Source: Anisakis pegreffii (lineage: Eukaryota; Nematoda; Chromadorea; Rhabditida; Anisakidae). From it: a DNA stretch of 64,000 nt. The DNA lies in the NCBI GenBank assembly GCA_035041965.1, contig JAPYMA010002771.1:124001-188000 (forward strand), read 5' to 3'. The stretch's first letter is position 1; each line of letters begins with the position of its first letter. Below are positions 13,653 to 27,500 of this stretch, piece after piece. The notes below the pieces were generated by a model, which saw nothing but the letters and a program-made list of their open reading frames with translations, did not search any database and had not been told where the DNA came from. The position numbers and the translations under genes were made by a program.

Positions 13653-15059
13653 TCGAAACTCACAATTGTAACTCTCAGCTCATAACTTCATTCTAATTCC
13701 GATGCTGAATTGCCCGTTGGACTATGTGCTGTCTGTCAGCATAGAACTAATGATTACCAAGCGGGCATATATTGTCGCTGTCGTTATACTACTGTTGATG
13801 AGCACAAACCTAAATCCAGCTGGACTGGTTCATTCAGCTCAAAAAGACCTTCGTTCAACTCCCAACCACAAAACAAAAGTCCTTATCTGATGTTCATATA
13901 AGCACATGCACTTATATGTAAAAAGTGAATCGAAGGATGATGCTGAATCGTTTTTCATCACTCAAACGTTCTTCAGCGTCACTTCGACAAGCGCTCAACG
14001 AAATATGTTTAAGCGTAACGTTACCAACCATGCTCCCGCTTGAATGAAATTGGATAGTTTGAAAATGGAAAATGTTGCTGTAACGTTGAATCGTGATCTG
14101 CGACGTAAAATTTGGAGAATGGAGAATCGGATGAATTAATAGTTCGATGACATTTATGTGAAACGTAATCGTATTTTAGCGCAATACGGGATGAATATGG
14201 TAAACGTTGTATGTACGTATACTGTTCTTTTTTGTTTTGCTCAATAAATCATTCGTAATGAACATATCGAATTTGCAAAGCGAAGACCCATTCAATAAAC
14301 TGTTTCATGATTGATTTTATCACAACAGTTGAACAATTCCACAAAATTTGAAATGAAATGTGAATGGTTACATTTACAACGTGAATTCTACATAACGCGT
14401 AACGAGACCACTCTTCACGTGACCGACAACACGCATTTGTAAATATATGACGCAATTATTATAAGATTCGAACGCGTTTATGAATGAAAGTGTATCACAA
14501 TTAATGGATCGTATGTACATGAAATAATTAATGTACAACAACTGCAAATAACAACCTGAATTGTAACAACGACGGTAATTATGGCATAAATCTCAGAGTT
14601 TATAAGGCTAGCGCAGTCAACACTTTCAATTTCGCATAATCCAAGACGGAATGCAATTTCAAGATGGAAATGAGATTGTTACGATACACGCAATTGATTG
14701 CATACGAACTTTATGCTCATTACTGCAATCTCGTGAACGGCTAAACGGTTGTTGTCTCAGCATCATCGCTCTTTCTTTGTTACTGTATAATAGTCGAGTA
14801 CCTTATGGCATACCTGAAACACTCAGCTCTTTGTAAGAACTTGCAATGGCCTCCTTTCTCAGGGAATGTAAACAATACAAGCTTTACATACGGACTGATT
14901 TTGATGTGTCTCAAAAATTTAAAAACCACTGAGAGCTGAAGAGAACACTTCAAAATTCCTTTACTCACAATTCAGCACTGCGAAAGAAATCGCAAATGCA
15001 AACTCAGAGAATGAATTCGAATCCATTTCGCTTGGATGCAATAAACTCAATGAAATGAC
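13653..15059. other. Intergenic, 3' flank of channel gene
   Basis: Between convergent genes. An open plus frame at about 13697-13901 reads ...LPVGLCAVCQHRTNDYQAG... and ends at a stop. It could belong to an alternative 3' exon of the channel, but no in-frame acceptor joins it. An AATAAA at 14243-14248 is a possible poly(A) signal. No other gene is seen. Confidence 0.3.
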
Positions 15060-16820
15060 TCAACACCAATAACCCACATCTTCCATCATATCCGACGTCA
15101 GATTGGCCACAAACTGATCCCACCACTGCTCACCAGGCTGCCTATCGATCCAGTCAACACCGTCCAATTTGGTCATTTTCAGTGCCATATATATCAACGA
15201 TATTGCCACCACCTTAACAATCAAACGAAAACAGTTTGGTATATGCACACTTCAAACCTATCCTAAGATCAAAACCAATAAACTAGCAATAAGAATCATT
15301 TTCAATAGCACAACCAGATGAGTACAACCACATTCCATCTGAAATGAAACAATCCATTTGTCAACACAATTGGAGAGTTAACACTGAAAAGACCATTTCG
15401 GAATGAAAGGCTGTTCGCTGGCTTAAAGAAGCGAAAATTTGATGTAGAAAAAACTGAAATACCTCAGGTTCCCATATTAAACAGAGCGTAGTCGACATGG
15501 AATCATTCACAAATGTCCACGCATTTTGCAGTACGGTTTGTTTCTTTTCACGATCCAGTTTAAATACCTTAAAGTTGGATGGATCAAACTGCAGCTCATA
15601 GCCTCGCAAAAATGATAGAAACGTTCAAAATATCTCGACAGAGTTACACCGCTTTATTCAATGCACTTATCAAATGGAAGCAGTGAAGTAAGAAAGTATT
15701 AAGTACCTTCTGGTACTGCAAAAGATATGTATAGGGATGATCAACGTGCAAATCGAATTTAATGGTTTGCAAAAGAACACGTTCGATTCCCATCACTTCA
15801 TCCTGAAAATGTCTAACGCTTTCATAAAACACTTACAAGAATCGTATAATCACGTCTAGAACTGATCACATTCCACACAACCAAACTGAAGAATCACTAG
15901 AAGATTGGAGCAGAAAACAAAATCAGAAAAGATCTTTTTGAAACACTTGTATAGATAAGAGGCCGAATGCGTAGACTTATAATTCTGGAGGGTTAGAGGT
16001 GCGATATGTTGAAAAGATAAATGATATAAAACAAATGAAAACTAACAATAGCATTTTTCAGTGAATATAATTCGGGATATTTTTCTTTTGCCGTCGTAAC
16101 GATATCTTTGCATTTCTTCGGTGTTTCCTCCACTTTTCCGGCCAAAAATATACATCCCAAAGCAGTCAACTGCAAATTGGATGAAGTGACTTTTGAATTA
16201 TAGTCAACTTACGGTTAACTATTAGATAAATATACGATAATTGGACGGAGTATAACACGCTTACATGTTTTGGAAATTCTCTGAATGAATGAAACATGTA
16301 GAATCGATGAAAATAGACAGCTCCTGTAGCTAATGTTGGGTTCGGTTGCCTGAAACGTGAAACGAGTTAGCTTATATTTGAATGCTCAAACAATCACCAC
16401 ATACATATTATGCCATCAGCTACATAAATTCCGATTACGAGCATAGAACTTGAAAAAAATTGAACTGCAACAAGCCCAATTTCTTCTCTTGTCAAAATAA
16501 CCTTTTCCCAACGCTCAATAAAGATGTAGGATAAATGGATGTTCAAAACTACGTTTAAAACTTCTCATCTTCAAGGCACGAATGTCGTTTCTCAACACTA
16601 ACTCTTACTTTCTTAGATGAAGATTTCCGCTGAAATAGTAATATGATAAGTCAACAGTGAAAAATGAAGGAAGAACTAACAATTTGAGGCACGTTCCAAT
16701 TTCAACGATCAACTTAATACCCTCTCTGCGCATACGATCCTCATCCGCACGGTCGATACCATCTCGTCTTGATGGACTATTCGCCAGCTGATCCTCACTG
16801 AATAACCAATCGCGTCCCAT
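15060..16820 (-). CDS. ccnk-1: Cyclin K
   Basis: Regulatory partner of CDK12/CDK13, which phosphorylate the RNA polymerase II C-terminal domain in the nucleus. Exons, minus strand: 16820-16681, 16349-16265, 16169-16047, 15802-15707, 15567-15463 and 15212-15060; all phases agree and give 233 residues. The start is [18 protein letters not shown], matching the W-x-(F/W)-x-x-x-x-L-x-x-(S/T)-PS opening of transcription cyclins. The first cyclin box holds [16 protein letters not shown] and [17 protein letters not shown]; then [18 protein letters not shown]; the second box holds [20 protein letters not shown] and [26 protein letters not shown] and LLQTIKFDL are diagnostic of cyclin K over cyclin T or L. 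The frame stops soon after the second box with GYWC, so the Pro-rich tail of vertebrate cyclin K is absent; a downstream exon using the GAT|GTGGGT donor cannot be excluded. Acceptors of exons 5 and 6 are unusual (TTTAAG, GTTAAG). Confidence 0.93.
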
Positions 16821-17537
16821 TCAGCTTATATTCAGCCTAGATGCGTTGATCTTGAGCAAAACTAATCCACCGACACAATGCACCAAATAAATCGACCACC
16901 AATTCTATACCGACAACATTCAACCAAACGACAAAAGCAATTCACATGGCTCGTCGCACTTCGCCACAAAAACGCGTCTGAGCACGGGGGCGAAGTCAGC
17001 GAGGAGCATAGGTGAATGTGGTGTGATTGAGCGCTTGAATGAGTAATATATACAATGGCATATCGGAAAAGGACCGTTTTGGAGGGTAATTCATCGCAGA
17101 ACGATTGGAGCAATTGTGATCATTTTGTGGGTGATGAAGTTTTCTATCATATGAACAATCCTGTTCTGAGAAATATCCATTATAAAAAAACTTGAGCGGT
17201 CTGAAAGTAGAAAATATTGGGCAAAAGTGAAAGTCACACTTATGTAGTACCCAATTTCAGGTTTGTGACCATTTTGTACTGGAGGAAAGAGATTCGACCG
17301 GAAAGATTATACACCTCTTGTGAGGTTTGAAAAGTTGTATCAGATGGGCTTTTTTATTTGGAAAAAACGAAGGCACTTTTTAGGGGTTTAGGAGGTCTGA
17401 AAGTGGAAAAGTTGTAGTTGAATGCAGAAAACACCCAATTGATCTTTATTATCCGTTATTTGTCAATCTTCGCATCATGTGATTGAGAAGTATTTAATGT
17501 AATAAATGTCGGATTAGTCCATGACGCTTCACCTCGA
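16821..17537. other. Upstream region of cyclin K
   Basis: Probably holds the promoter and 5' UTR of cyclin K on the minus strand. The sequence near 16900-17060 is locally GC-richer than its surroundings. No coding exon or clear regulatory motif is recognised. Confidence 0.3.
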
Positions 17538-19348
17538 TTGGCCCAACTAATGCAAGGGATTTCATCTTTCTTCTCCACCGTTAGCTCAACGTCCCCTGAG
17601 GCCATCCGTGACCCAGGTAATCCTCAACACTTTGCTCCTCCTTCAAGTTTTCCGTATTCGCAGCTTGATTCAAGTTCCGAATTCGTACCATTCATACTAG
17701 TATCGGATATCATACCACTTACAACTGCTGATCGAAGTACTGCTGTGCAACAAAACCAGGGAGATTGATTCATGAAGAACCGTGAAAATCTGCGTAAGGC
17801 TCGAGCAAAAATGAACGCCGGGAAGTCTATTACAACTTCTTCCTCTTGTTCTTCTGGTTCTTCTCCTTGGTGTTTTTGTTGTTCTTCTTCACTATTAACA
17901 AGACATCACGCGACCTAAAATAGTAATAACCGCGGGGCACATAACAAGTGACCGTGATCCAGAACACCATATGCAGTGCACTCCTCTCACACTGGAGGAG
18001 CTTCTTGCCAGGGAGATTGATCTAAAGTGTAGAGAAGAAGTTCGTGCGGGCAGCAGTGAACCACGGTTTGCTTGGTCAGGGGTAGATTTATATTACTGAT
18101 CACCACTTTAAACTGTATTGTTTCGAATGTAAAGCAGTCGTATTGCTTCAGGGTCCTTCAATGGCACTGAGCAGTTCACCACACACAGCTGTAATGTTCC
18201 CTGCGTGGGAATCAGTCCGAAAAAGTTATTCGAGAAATCGACTTCGTTTTGAGACCGCGGTATCCGATCCATTCAATCTTCCACCGTGCTACAGAAGTTC
18301 AGGGAATGCAAGGTCTTCTTTGTTCACTGTAAATGAAGCAGTTGTCATAACCAGTGGAAAACAAGCAATGAATGCGATTTTCTTTTCGGGTGGCTTCTTG
18401 TAGCCGATTCCGAACACGGAATCCTTGCTTCTTTGTCCCACAAAGAACTTCGAACCGCCGCAGATTCCGATATAATGGTGGCCGATGCAACATTCAGCAT
18501 TGCACCTCGCGAATTCTACCAAATTCTGACGGTTCACTGCAGGGTGCATTTCCTCTTTTTTGCATCTGAGTGAATCAAAACATGAAAGTTTTACTTATTT
18601 TTAGTTACGATTAAACAGCAGTAAGATTCATTCTGCAGGTTTGGAACGACACTGGATATGAATGGGTACCATTTCTGCATACTGCGATAAAAAATAAGGT
18701 GAAGGAGTCGTACTGCATCATTTTGCAGCGATAATTCGGCAGTGACGAGCAATGGGCTGCTCCCTTTCGTTTCGCCTAGTACAAACCGATTTTGAGGAAG
18801 TGATAATGAATGCGGTGAGCGATAATTTCGGTGCCGAAGCAGTCAAGGGATGTTTATTCCACTACAGTCAGGCCGATCTGCGAAACGTGCGGAATTTCGG
18901 TTTCACGTCGGTTTACAATGAACGAAAGGGAGCACCCATTGTCAATGAGTTCGACGCATCTTAGCCCTGCCACTGTTGCCCGAGAGTTAGTTCTTTTTTT
19001 CCAAAAGTGCATTAGTGGCGCCATTCAGATTTACTGCTTTTTAATCACTTCTCCGAATTCAGTTTTACTATCATTTCATCATCAACAGTCCTTTACACTC
19101 TCTACAATTACAGGTCATGTCCACTGCGCTTGGGAGATGGAGCTGAAAAATTCATCTCAGCCTCCATCCAACTGGGTTCCACCTCCCAGTTTGACATCTT
19201 GTCGGGGCTAGGTTGGGCCTTCACAGCAGAAAAGAAGCTCGGATCAGAACTAACGATCGAACGGCTTCATAATTGCGGAAATTTCGATGGGAAAAACGAA
19301 AGTATGCGTTTTGTAGAGACTGGCAACGACCCTTTTCAGTCGGAATAA
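17538..19348 (+). pseudogene. Decayed MULE-type transposase
   Basis: Pieces of a Mutator-like element transposase in different plus frames, broken by stops and frameshifts. At 17935-18099 a frame reads ...TLEELLAREIDLKC.... At about 18405-18571 comes SEHGILASLSHKEL, then DIMVADATFSIAPREFYQIL: the VADATF stretch is the usual first catalytic Asp region of MULE transposases (xxDGTF). At 18639-18730 follows EWVPFLHTAIKNKVKE, then a stop; at about 18788-18950 VQTDFEEVIMNAV and KGCLFHYSQADLRNVR match the second Asp region and the conserved K-G-C-x-F-H-x-x-Q motif. A C-terminal frame runs to 19348. A 5' frame at 17538-17768 may be the N-terminus. At least two in-frame stops and one frameshift lie in the core, so it is not functional. 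Terminal inverted repeats were not found. Confidence 0.75.
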
Positions 19349-19784
19349 TTCATTTGGAAGTCATCTCTGCGATATGCCTGAGCCGATCAAAAACAGTGAT
19401 GATGCTGACTATAATGTGAACATCAATGGGGAGAACGAAGATAAACGTTTCGTAGCTAATGAAAAGTCAGATGCGAATCCATCCTCAGTTTGAATTTTAT
19501 GAAAAACTTTTCTCAAAACTCATCCCTCCAGTATCTAAGCTCATCAAAACTCGGAACAAAACTTTCATCTTCTGAAGATACAACGGGAAAGATAGAACAG
19601 AGAAGTAGTAAGTTAATTTGAAGGTCAAATATATGGCATCATCCGCTGCTCACTATTCGCATCTTTTTTTTAGAAAAAACTTCAACGATCTCTTCATCTT
19701 CATCCATTCTGAGGTCACATATGGATGCAATTGTCCAAAGGGGAATAAATATCATTAGAATTTACGCTGGAATCTGGAGCTTCC

Positions 19785-21550
19785 GAGGAACTGAGTGGTG
19801 TAGAGAAATTCATATGTTACCAAGCAAACCTGAAAGTACGGTAGGCTTAAAGATGGAACCCCTATAGCTTAGAGAAAGATTTAAGAAAATAGCTATATCT
19901 CCTCAAGTAAGCAAAATTCCTCAGTAAAGTGTATGATATTCTGAATCTAGAGGTTATGAGAAATGGGCAAAACTGAGAGCACCGGTAGCTTGAAAGTGGT
20001 AACCCCTATAGAGTTATAGTAATTTGTACATTGATCTATCGTGATACAATGTATGTGAATGAACGCAACTGCGATATTTGAGATACGTTTAAAAAAATAG
20101 CTATATCTCGTGAAGCAAGCGAAATTGCTCGGCAAAATTTATGATATTCTGAATTTAGGGGTTCTGAGGAATCGAACGGTGTAGAGAAATTTGCATGTTA
20201 TTGGGCAAACCTGAGAGTACTGGTAGCTTGAAGAAGGTAACTCATATAGAGCTATAGTAATGTGTACATTGATCCATAGCAGTGGTTCTCACGCTCGGAT
20301 GTTCCATTACCCATTTTGATGATCTGGCACGCCGCCGTCACCCCCCCTTCTCCCCTCTTGATTCAAAAACTTACAAATTTCTCAGCGGCGTGAAAAAAAT
20401 TAATTTTCTGGAATGAAACAAGTATTTTTAGAACTTTATTTATCCATTGCAGAAACAATATGAACCTCGGCCATCAAAAACGAAAAACAATGAAAAAAAT
20501 CATTGTTCAGCGATTCAAAAAAAAAGAAATTTGATAGCAAGTTCAATTACTCATGAAGAAGGAAGATGCAATAAACATTTGAGGAATTATCTTCGAGATG
20601 AACGGTAAAGCAATCATTTCATCAAAGTGGTGGTTAATGAATAAATAAAAATTCATCGGAGGGATGAAAATAAATTCGAACTATTGAGCGTTTTGAGGTG
20701 CGATAGGTGCATTAAGTCTGAAATTTTCATTCTACTTTTCAAGTATTTCAGTTATTAACATCATATGAAATGTTGTCGTTCATCATGGAAGAAGTATTAT
20801 AACGGCTGAAAAAACATTCATAAGCATTACAAAAATTGAAAATTGTTAAAATTGGAAAAAGAAATCGATATTATCAAATTCAGAAATACTCAATCGCCCT
20901 ACACCAAGCCAGTTATCTTTGCTGTCTTACCAAAAAGCTCAATCAATTCTTATTGCTCATGAGAGACGACGTCAGCCAATATATTGGAGAACTTACGAAA
21001 CATTTTTGACTAAACAGACATTTGTGAGCTAATGATACTCAGAAAATAGGAGAAAGAAGAGTGCTGTCATGAACTAATCGCATTTACATACCCAAGTGAA
21101 AAAACACTATCACAATAGCGTTCTAACATGATGCCCGACCCCCTCTGGTACCCCCTCCGGCTGAAATTACCCAAAATGGGTAATTTAAGCCCCTATGACA
21201 ACCACTGATCTATAGCGATACAACGTATATGAATGAGCGCAACTGCGCCATTTGAGATAGATTTAAGAAAATAGCTATATCTCCTCAAGTAAGCAAGATT
21301 GCTCAGCAAAATGTATAATATTCAGAATCTAGATGTTCTGAGGAATCAAACTGTCTAGAGAAATTCACATGTTATTGGGCAACGCTGAGAGTACCGGTAG
21401 CTTGAAGATGGTAACCCCTATAGAGCTATAGTAATGTATACATTGATCTATGGTGATACAATGTAGATGAATGAGCGCGACTTCGCTATTTGAGATAGAT
21501 TCAAGAAAACAGCAGTATCTCTTCAAGTAAGCAGAATTGCCTAGCAAAAT
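19785..21550. repeat. Tandem array of ~230-bp units
   Basis: About four diverged copies in direct orientation. Each carries landmarks GTAGAGAAATT, CTGAGAGTACCGGTAGCTTG, GTAACCCCTATAGAGCTATA, ATGAATGAGCGCAACTG and AGAAAATAGCTATATCTC. Anchor positions are near 19801, 19956 (partly deleted), 20182 and 21355; after removing the hAT insertion the last spacing is about 237 bp. Two minus-strand open frames (19947-20135 and 21365-21547) are similar only because they lie in repeat copies. The array is interrupted by the element at 20280-21207. Confidence 0.8.
20280..21207 (-). mobile_element. hAT-like non-autonomous element, copy A
   Basis: 928 bp with terminal inverted repeats: CAGTGGTTCTCACG at the left and ...GACAACCACTG at the right. 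It is flanked by an 8-bp target duplication with one mismatch (ATCCATAG at 20272-20279, ATCTATAG at 21208-21215), the length typical of hAT transposons. Inserted inside a tandem-repeat unit whose other copies carry the uninterrupted ATCTATAG context. The right end holds the palindrome AAATTACCCA...TGGGTAATTT. Orientation is opposite to copies B, C and D. No transposase frame is seen. Confidence 0.85.
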
Positions 21551-24500
21551 ATAAGTTTACTTTCTTTTGAAGTTTCACTGATAGTTAATTGGGGTAGAAA
21601 TTGTTGGTAATGATGCGATGCAGTTTGGTTGATTAGACGTTATCTGATTAGATGAGTTCACGTGTAGTTGTGCAATGCATTGTTTTGATAGAGCACATGC
21701 AATTACAGCACATGCAATTGTTTTTATACAGCACATGCAATCGTGCGAGACACTGAAAGCAAACGTTATGGTGTTCGTTTGAGTAAGATTTTCAAGATTC
21801 TTGATATAGGTCAGTGTTTTAATGACGATGACGTGATTGATGAACTATCACTGACGGACAACGAATCATAGCGATTGTAGTTAACATATGTTCCAAGATT
21901 TATCGAATGCTAAGAGCAGTTGCATTAAAGATCAGCTTTGAAACGGATTAAACATTCTTACTTGTCTTTCAACGATGCGACTGCAATCGTGTGATAAAGA
22001 ACGGACGGACAGACGACAGGGAACTAAATCTAATACAAACCTATCTATAATCACATATTTGATATCAAATATTCTGTGTTTAATAATTCCGCGCAATATG
22101 ATAGCCACTGATCTAGTTTCTGCCGAATTGCTAGACTTTCATACTCGATTAATCCTGATATCATCTTCTTGATATTTCATCTTGTAAATGAAATTTGTTC
22201 TGGTGAGACAAACAACAGCAATAAATTTGTTATTAGTGTTGTTATTGTTGACCTATGAGTATGGATAAGATATGCTGGAGAAAGAGGCACGAGATGTAGA
22301 TAAGAAAAGGTGTATCTTCTTTTCACTGAGGCACTGCTGGCTGGCTATGTTCGCATTGCACTCAGTAGCACACATTCTTACAGTATCATTAGCTGTTAGT
22401 GCTCAATGATCGGTCTTGTGGCTATGTTTGACCAGTACATTGAGCACAGATCGGTCGGTCATCGTTTAGACTCGCATCCCATTTCATCTTCTTGACTAGC
22501 CTTCTCGTGCCTCCTCTGCCCCAACAGACCTCATTACACCTTCTTCCGAATTGTCTGATGTCATTCTTTCATCGCTTATTTATTGGTCTAATTTACCTAT
22601 TCGATTCACTTATATTGTTTTGTTTGTTTTACTCATTTCGGTTATAGATTTGCCGATAATAATGCAACTGATCATATTCTAAATCCATTATATCTTCACA
22701 TTGTTAGTAATTGCTATCACTGGGTCTTTACGTATTCGTTTCTGTCAAATTAGTAAATCTGTTACATTCTTAATTTTTGCTTTCGAACCTCTTCCCACAA
22801 ATATGGACGCTTTCAATAGATAACGTATGAAACAAAGCAAAAAAATTCTGCCGAATGGATTTAATTGTGACGTTGGAAATTTTGAGTGTTCTTTTTAATT
22901 GATAAAATTCTTTATCATTATCAAATTTTGCTCGTTTGGTTTCCGATCGATTGTTTCGATAGCAATTGTATGAGCAATTTAACCATCACCACAGAACTGA
23001 TTGCAGAATAAATTCAGTGCATTTCTAATCAAAGTCGTGCGAGGAAATGAACGTTGCATTTCGTTCATTACGGGTTGATCGACTTTTTTTGTTTCATCTT
23101 CACGCTTATCTTGAGAACTCAAACCATTCATGGCTGATTACCGCTCATTGTCTGAGGATGGAACCGCTGAGATTCAATGCTTTCTGGGAACTGTATTCAT
23201 AAGATCAGCAATTGATACATACATTAAGTCGTGTAAATGAAATGTTTTCTACAGCTCAAGCGTTCGCATTCTCATACATTTAAATTCAATCGTTTCAATA
23301 CTGCTCGCAGACAAAGCGTCAACTTTCTTCGCGTTTCAATAAATCATAAGTGACAATCGAATCGTGGGCAAGTTTATCCGTTGGTTTAGACGCCTCATTA
23401 AGATTCAGCAACTGTATGGCCACGGTTCACGTGAACTTATCTCCTCTAATACAGATTCTGCATATGCCCAACACATTGTTAATTGAACCAGATAATATTT
23501 CGTTGTAGGGTTCAATGCATTACATGTTCTGAACTGTTTTATGACTTAATGTTGCCGAGCGATTATCGAAATTCATTGAAACAGTCTAAATGTTTATGAT
23601 GTATTCCCGAACAATTGCCGTGTAGAATATGGTGAAATAAATGTTTGTGAAGGGACGAGCAAACTGTAGCGCTTGTTTGATAGAGTGCTTGGAATGTTGA
23701 TAAGTGAAATGCTAGCATATCTGTAACGAGTGACATTATTTGTTTGTTCACCAAACAAACAAAAAAAATGATAACACACTGGCGGCTATTAACGGATAAC
23801 ATTTTGTGCGTACATATGCATTTATATGCAAATACGCCTAAGTTGATTGTTTCAATTTGTCATCTTCTTAAGCGAATTATTACTTCGTGAAGTTTTACAA
23901 GGTGGAATGACGACGACGTTATCTTATTTGAAAGAGCCATCTGTATATCTCCATATTTAAATATTCATGAGCATAATATGAATATCAGTTATTGTACGTT
24001 TGTTCAATTCATTGCAGCCGAACATCACACCATTCATAGTAAATTGCTAACACTTTTGATCAGAGGATAATAAGAGCAATGATCAAAGTGCAGTGTTCAC
24101 TGCTTATATTTGATAGAATTCTGTGCTCTATCAACCATTCTCAGTTATTATGCAATGTGAATTTCACCAAATCCCTCCAAGAAACGCATCAAAAAGAAGT
24201 GAAATGCGATCAAGCGTAATCCTGGATTTCATTCAGCAGAATCCGAATGACCAACTGGTGTCATTATTCCCAACATTTCTGTCACACGAATAACTAAACT
24301 TCACAAAAAATGTTTATCAGTTTGTCAGTCGACGATAACCAAATTTAATATTGACATTTGATTCACAAATAATGTTTGATCGCAATCATTGATAATGATA
24401 TCACATTCATTTTTGTGTCATTTTAAACGATCGGTGAATCGCAACCAAAATTTTCGCAGTAAAATTTGAGTACGATTAGTCATCGACGAAACGGTGAGCA

Positions 24501-27500
24501 AATATGACAGATGTTATTGGCTTATTATCGCCATTATTTTGATTGATTACCATATTGATCACATAAGGACATTGTGAACCTTCTTTTCGTGTGCCGTTTC
24601 TTCATTGCTCATCGTTCATCGTTTCAAGCCATAATTTACATTCTTTTATAGAATGCTCAGTGGAAATCACTCAGAAAACCTGGCCTTTAAGTGCCTTCGA
24701 AAATTCGTTTTTGAAAAGTACAAAAAAACACGAACAACAAAGCAGTCTGCATGTTGAATGATGAATTTACCGGTCTTTTTGAAATTATTACCATAATTGT
24801 CGACAATTTTTCGATGATGATTTGAAATCGGAACTTTTTGTGAGCTCGCATGTAGGATATGATTATGATTAATTCTTCTTCCCTCTTTGGTTTGCTATCA
24901 GAGTTCCTTATTGTTGATTTCAGTCGTAAAATTTGTCGTGGATATCGGCCATAAATCTATTGAATTATTTAGCCATAACTCTAATAGTAACAACCTTGAG
25001 ATGTTCACTTGTCAAGAAATTGCAAAAGTGGAACGATAAATCTGAAATGTGTACGAATAACAAAAGCGTTCGAATTGCCTAAACATCGATGTTATTGTTT
25101 GATGTATTCTTTTATTGTTATAATCGCATGCATAATTAATGGCGAATGACCCATTGAGGTCATTCAATCTGTTGCTGGAATATTCATGAGAAATCAGCTT
25201 AATGAATACAATAAATGCAACCTTTATTACACCACTCTCACTCGATGTTCTCATCGTGTCATGCTTCCAAAGTTTCATTTCCTCCCGTACTTTAGACGCG
25301 TGCAGTTTTGTTTTGGGATAATTTTGCGAGTAAAATGGTAACATTTTCAAAAGAAGTTACTATCTTGAAATGTGGATATGTCCGAATAAAATCCGGTTTT
25401 TAAAAGCTGTTCATCGTTGTAAGTGATTTTGTGGAACGCTTCATAACGACTCAAGTCAGTATTCAGTGCTATTATAATACGACTCATTAAAATGGATGAA
25501 CGCTTAGTTCGATCGTATAGATTAAATTATAACATGCAGGTGTATCCATCCACAAAAGGATTATCATGATTTCGACAAGCTACTAATATGGAGAACAACT
25601 GTTCATTGAATATTACAGGTATGTTCAGGACCTAGCAGCAAACGACGAGGTACGGTTTGCGGCATATTTCCTCGTGTCATACATTCATGTGGATTTTGTA
25701 TCCACGCAGTGAGTGAATCCAAAACACGGCTCGAATTTATCTATATTTGACCGCTTGTCGGATGATTGTTAGATATATATCCCATAATATATCTTCAAAA
25801 CAAGCGCCGATCAATCAATCAACTCTAGAGTGTCCTGCTGCTGATGCATGCCTTTAAGGACAGCAGCAATACACTCTCAATACAAAAGACAGCACACGCT
25901 TATGCATATTTCTCCGTTTCTGTGCAAAAAATAAAAGAGTCGCTTTCAATGAACTGCACCAGACTAAGCGAATTTAAACGGTCTTCAGTCTCGGAACAAT
26001 TTGAGCCTTTGTCGAAGAACAGATTAGAAAGAGTTGTATGTATGTGTTCTGCTTCAAAACGTCAATTACTTACTCGCATGGCGCCATTCGCAATAAACGA
26101 TTATCACTACGTTAATACTACATTTTACAATCAGTTGGCGACGTTGATAATTTGTTTTATCAGTTCGCCTTTTTTGTAATCTTTAAGCAAATGTCTTCAT
26201 TAATGTTGTGCTCTACAGATGCCCACTTACCACTTTAATCACATATTATCACTCGTCTCATCCTCACATTTCTTGCCATTGATCCTCAGAAATTTCACTT
26301 TTATTCCAAAATTTATTCTTGATCTTCTATCGATCATTTAACTCATCTGATTGAATTTTCTCGAATTCATAATCGAACCAAAATTAGTTTTTAGAGCAGA
26401 CAAAAAATAATTCCTTTAGGGACGATGTATAATTGTTTCCAAATTGCGTGCTCACAAAACGAGTTCCATTCAGTGAATTTTCCAATTTTCATTTAACTGT
26501 TGATTTTTTCTGTCTTACCAATTGTACAGTCGGTATGAATTCAAGAATGGAATTGCTCAAGAACACCATCTGTACGAAAATAGTTGAAAAACTAAAATAT
26601 CATTATGAAATACGAAAAAAGACTGAAAATTCATCAGGGAAATATCGTTGCATTACCGTCAGAATGCTGCAGGTCAACTGAATCATCGTATATTCCCTAA
26701 ACTGGTCCAATAGCTTCTCTAGTAAGATGAGTCCAAATTTTCCGATCGATGATCAAAAATCTTACCTCCTATTCGTGTAATTGAAACGAGGCGTTTCTTC
26801 TTAAGTGCTCATTATCGTCACTTTGAACTGAAACAGTTGTTCGAAATATTATAACTGATATTGATCGCTTCTCGATGCTGTAAGATGATGTTCCCATTTT
26901 CGATCACTTTACTCGTTCGTCTCTCTGAATTACGGCCTTAATTTCAGACATTGAAGATGCGAAGTGATGTAATCATCTCCTTATGGCTAGCATATTAAAA
27001 GCATTCAGTAAATCTTACGTAAGCACATGCCAGTGATAAATCTGTAACTGTCAGATGTCATAAAATCACCAAATTTATGTGAAGTAAGCAATCGGAAAAG
27101 ATTTCTGAACGATACATTAAACTGAAACTCTTTACAGCACCCACTGAACTTTATGAGCAATCCCAAATCATCGACTAATGCTGTTAGAAAGTTCACTCAC
27201 TTGTTTTCCTGAACTGATGATCTACATTTCAACCACGAATGGGGCGTTAAAGCATTGTGGGAATTTTTACCGCATTTAAACTGCCTATAGAAGATAACTT
27301 ACGTTAGTTTGTTGATCTTATGATCAAGCAGTTGAGGATAATGTTCGCTGAAATCATAGGAACAGCTAAGTTCTAAAGCCACCAAGGAACCTCAGTTATC
27401 ATTCCCAGTTTTTTCACTGTTTCCAGGCGTTTTTTATCATTATCATCGAACTTGTTTTGTCAAAGAATACTACTGCATTCAGTTTTTAACTTTCTTTCCA

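Noticed and set aside
19947..21547. Two similar minus-strand proteins (62 and 60 residues)
   Set aside because: They are similar only because both lie in copies of the tandem repeat.
25844..26179. 111-codon plus frame
   Set aside because: No domain, no exon-like boundaries, and codon choice like the surrounding non-coding DNA.
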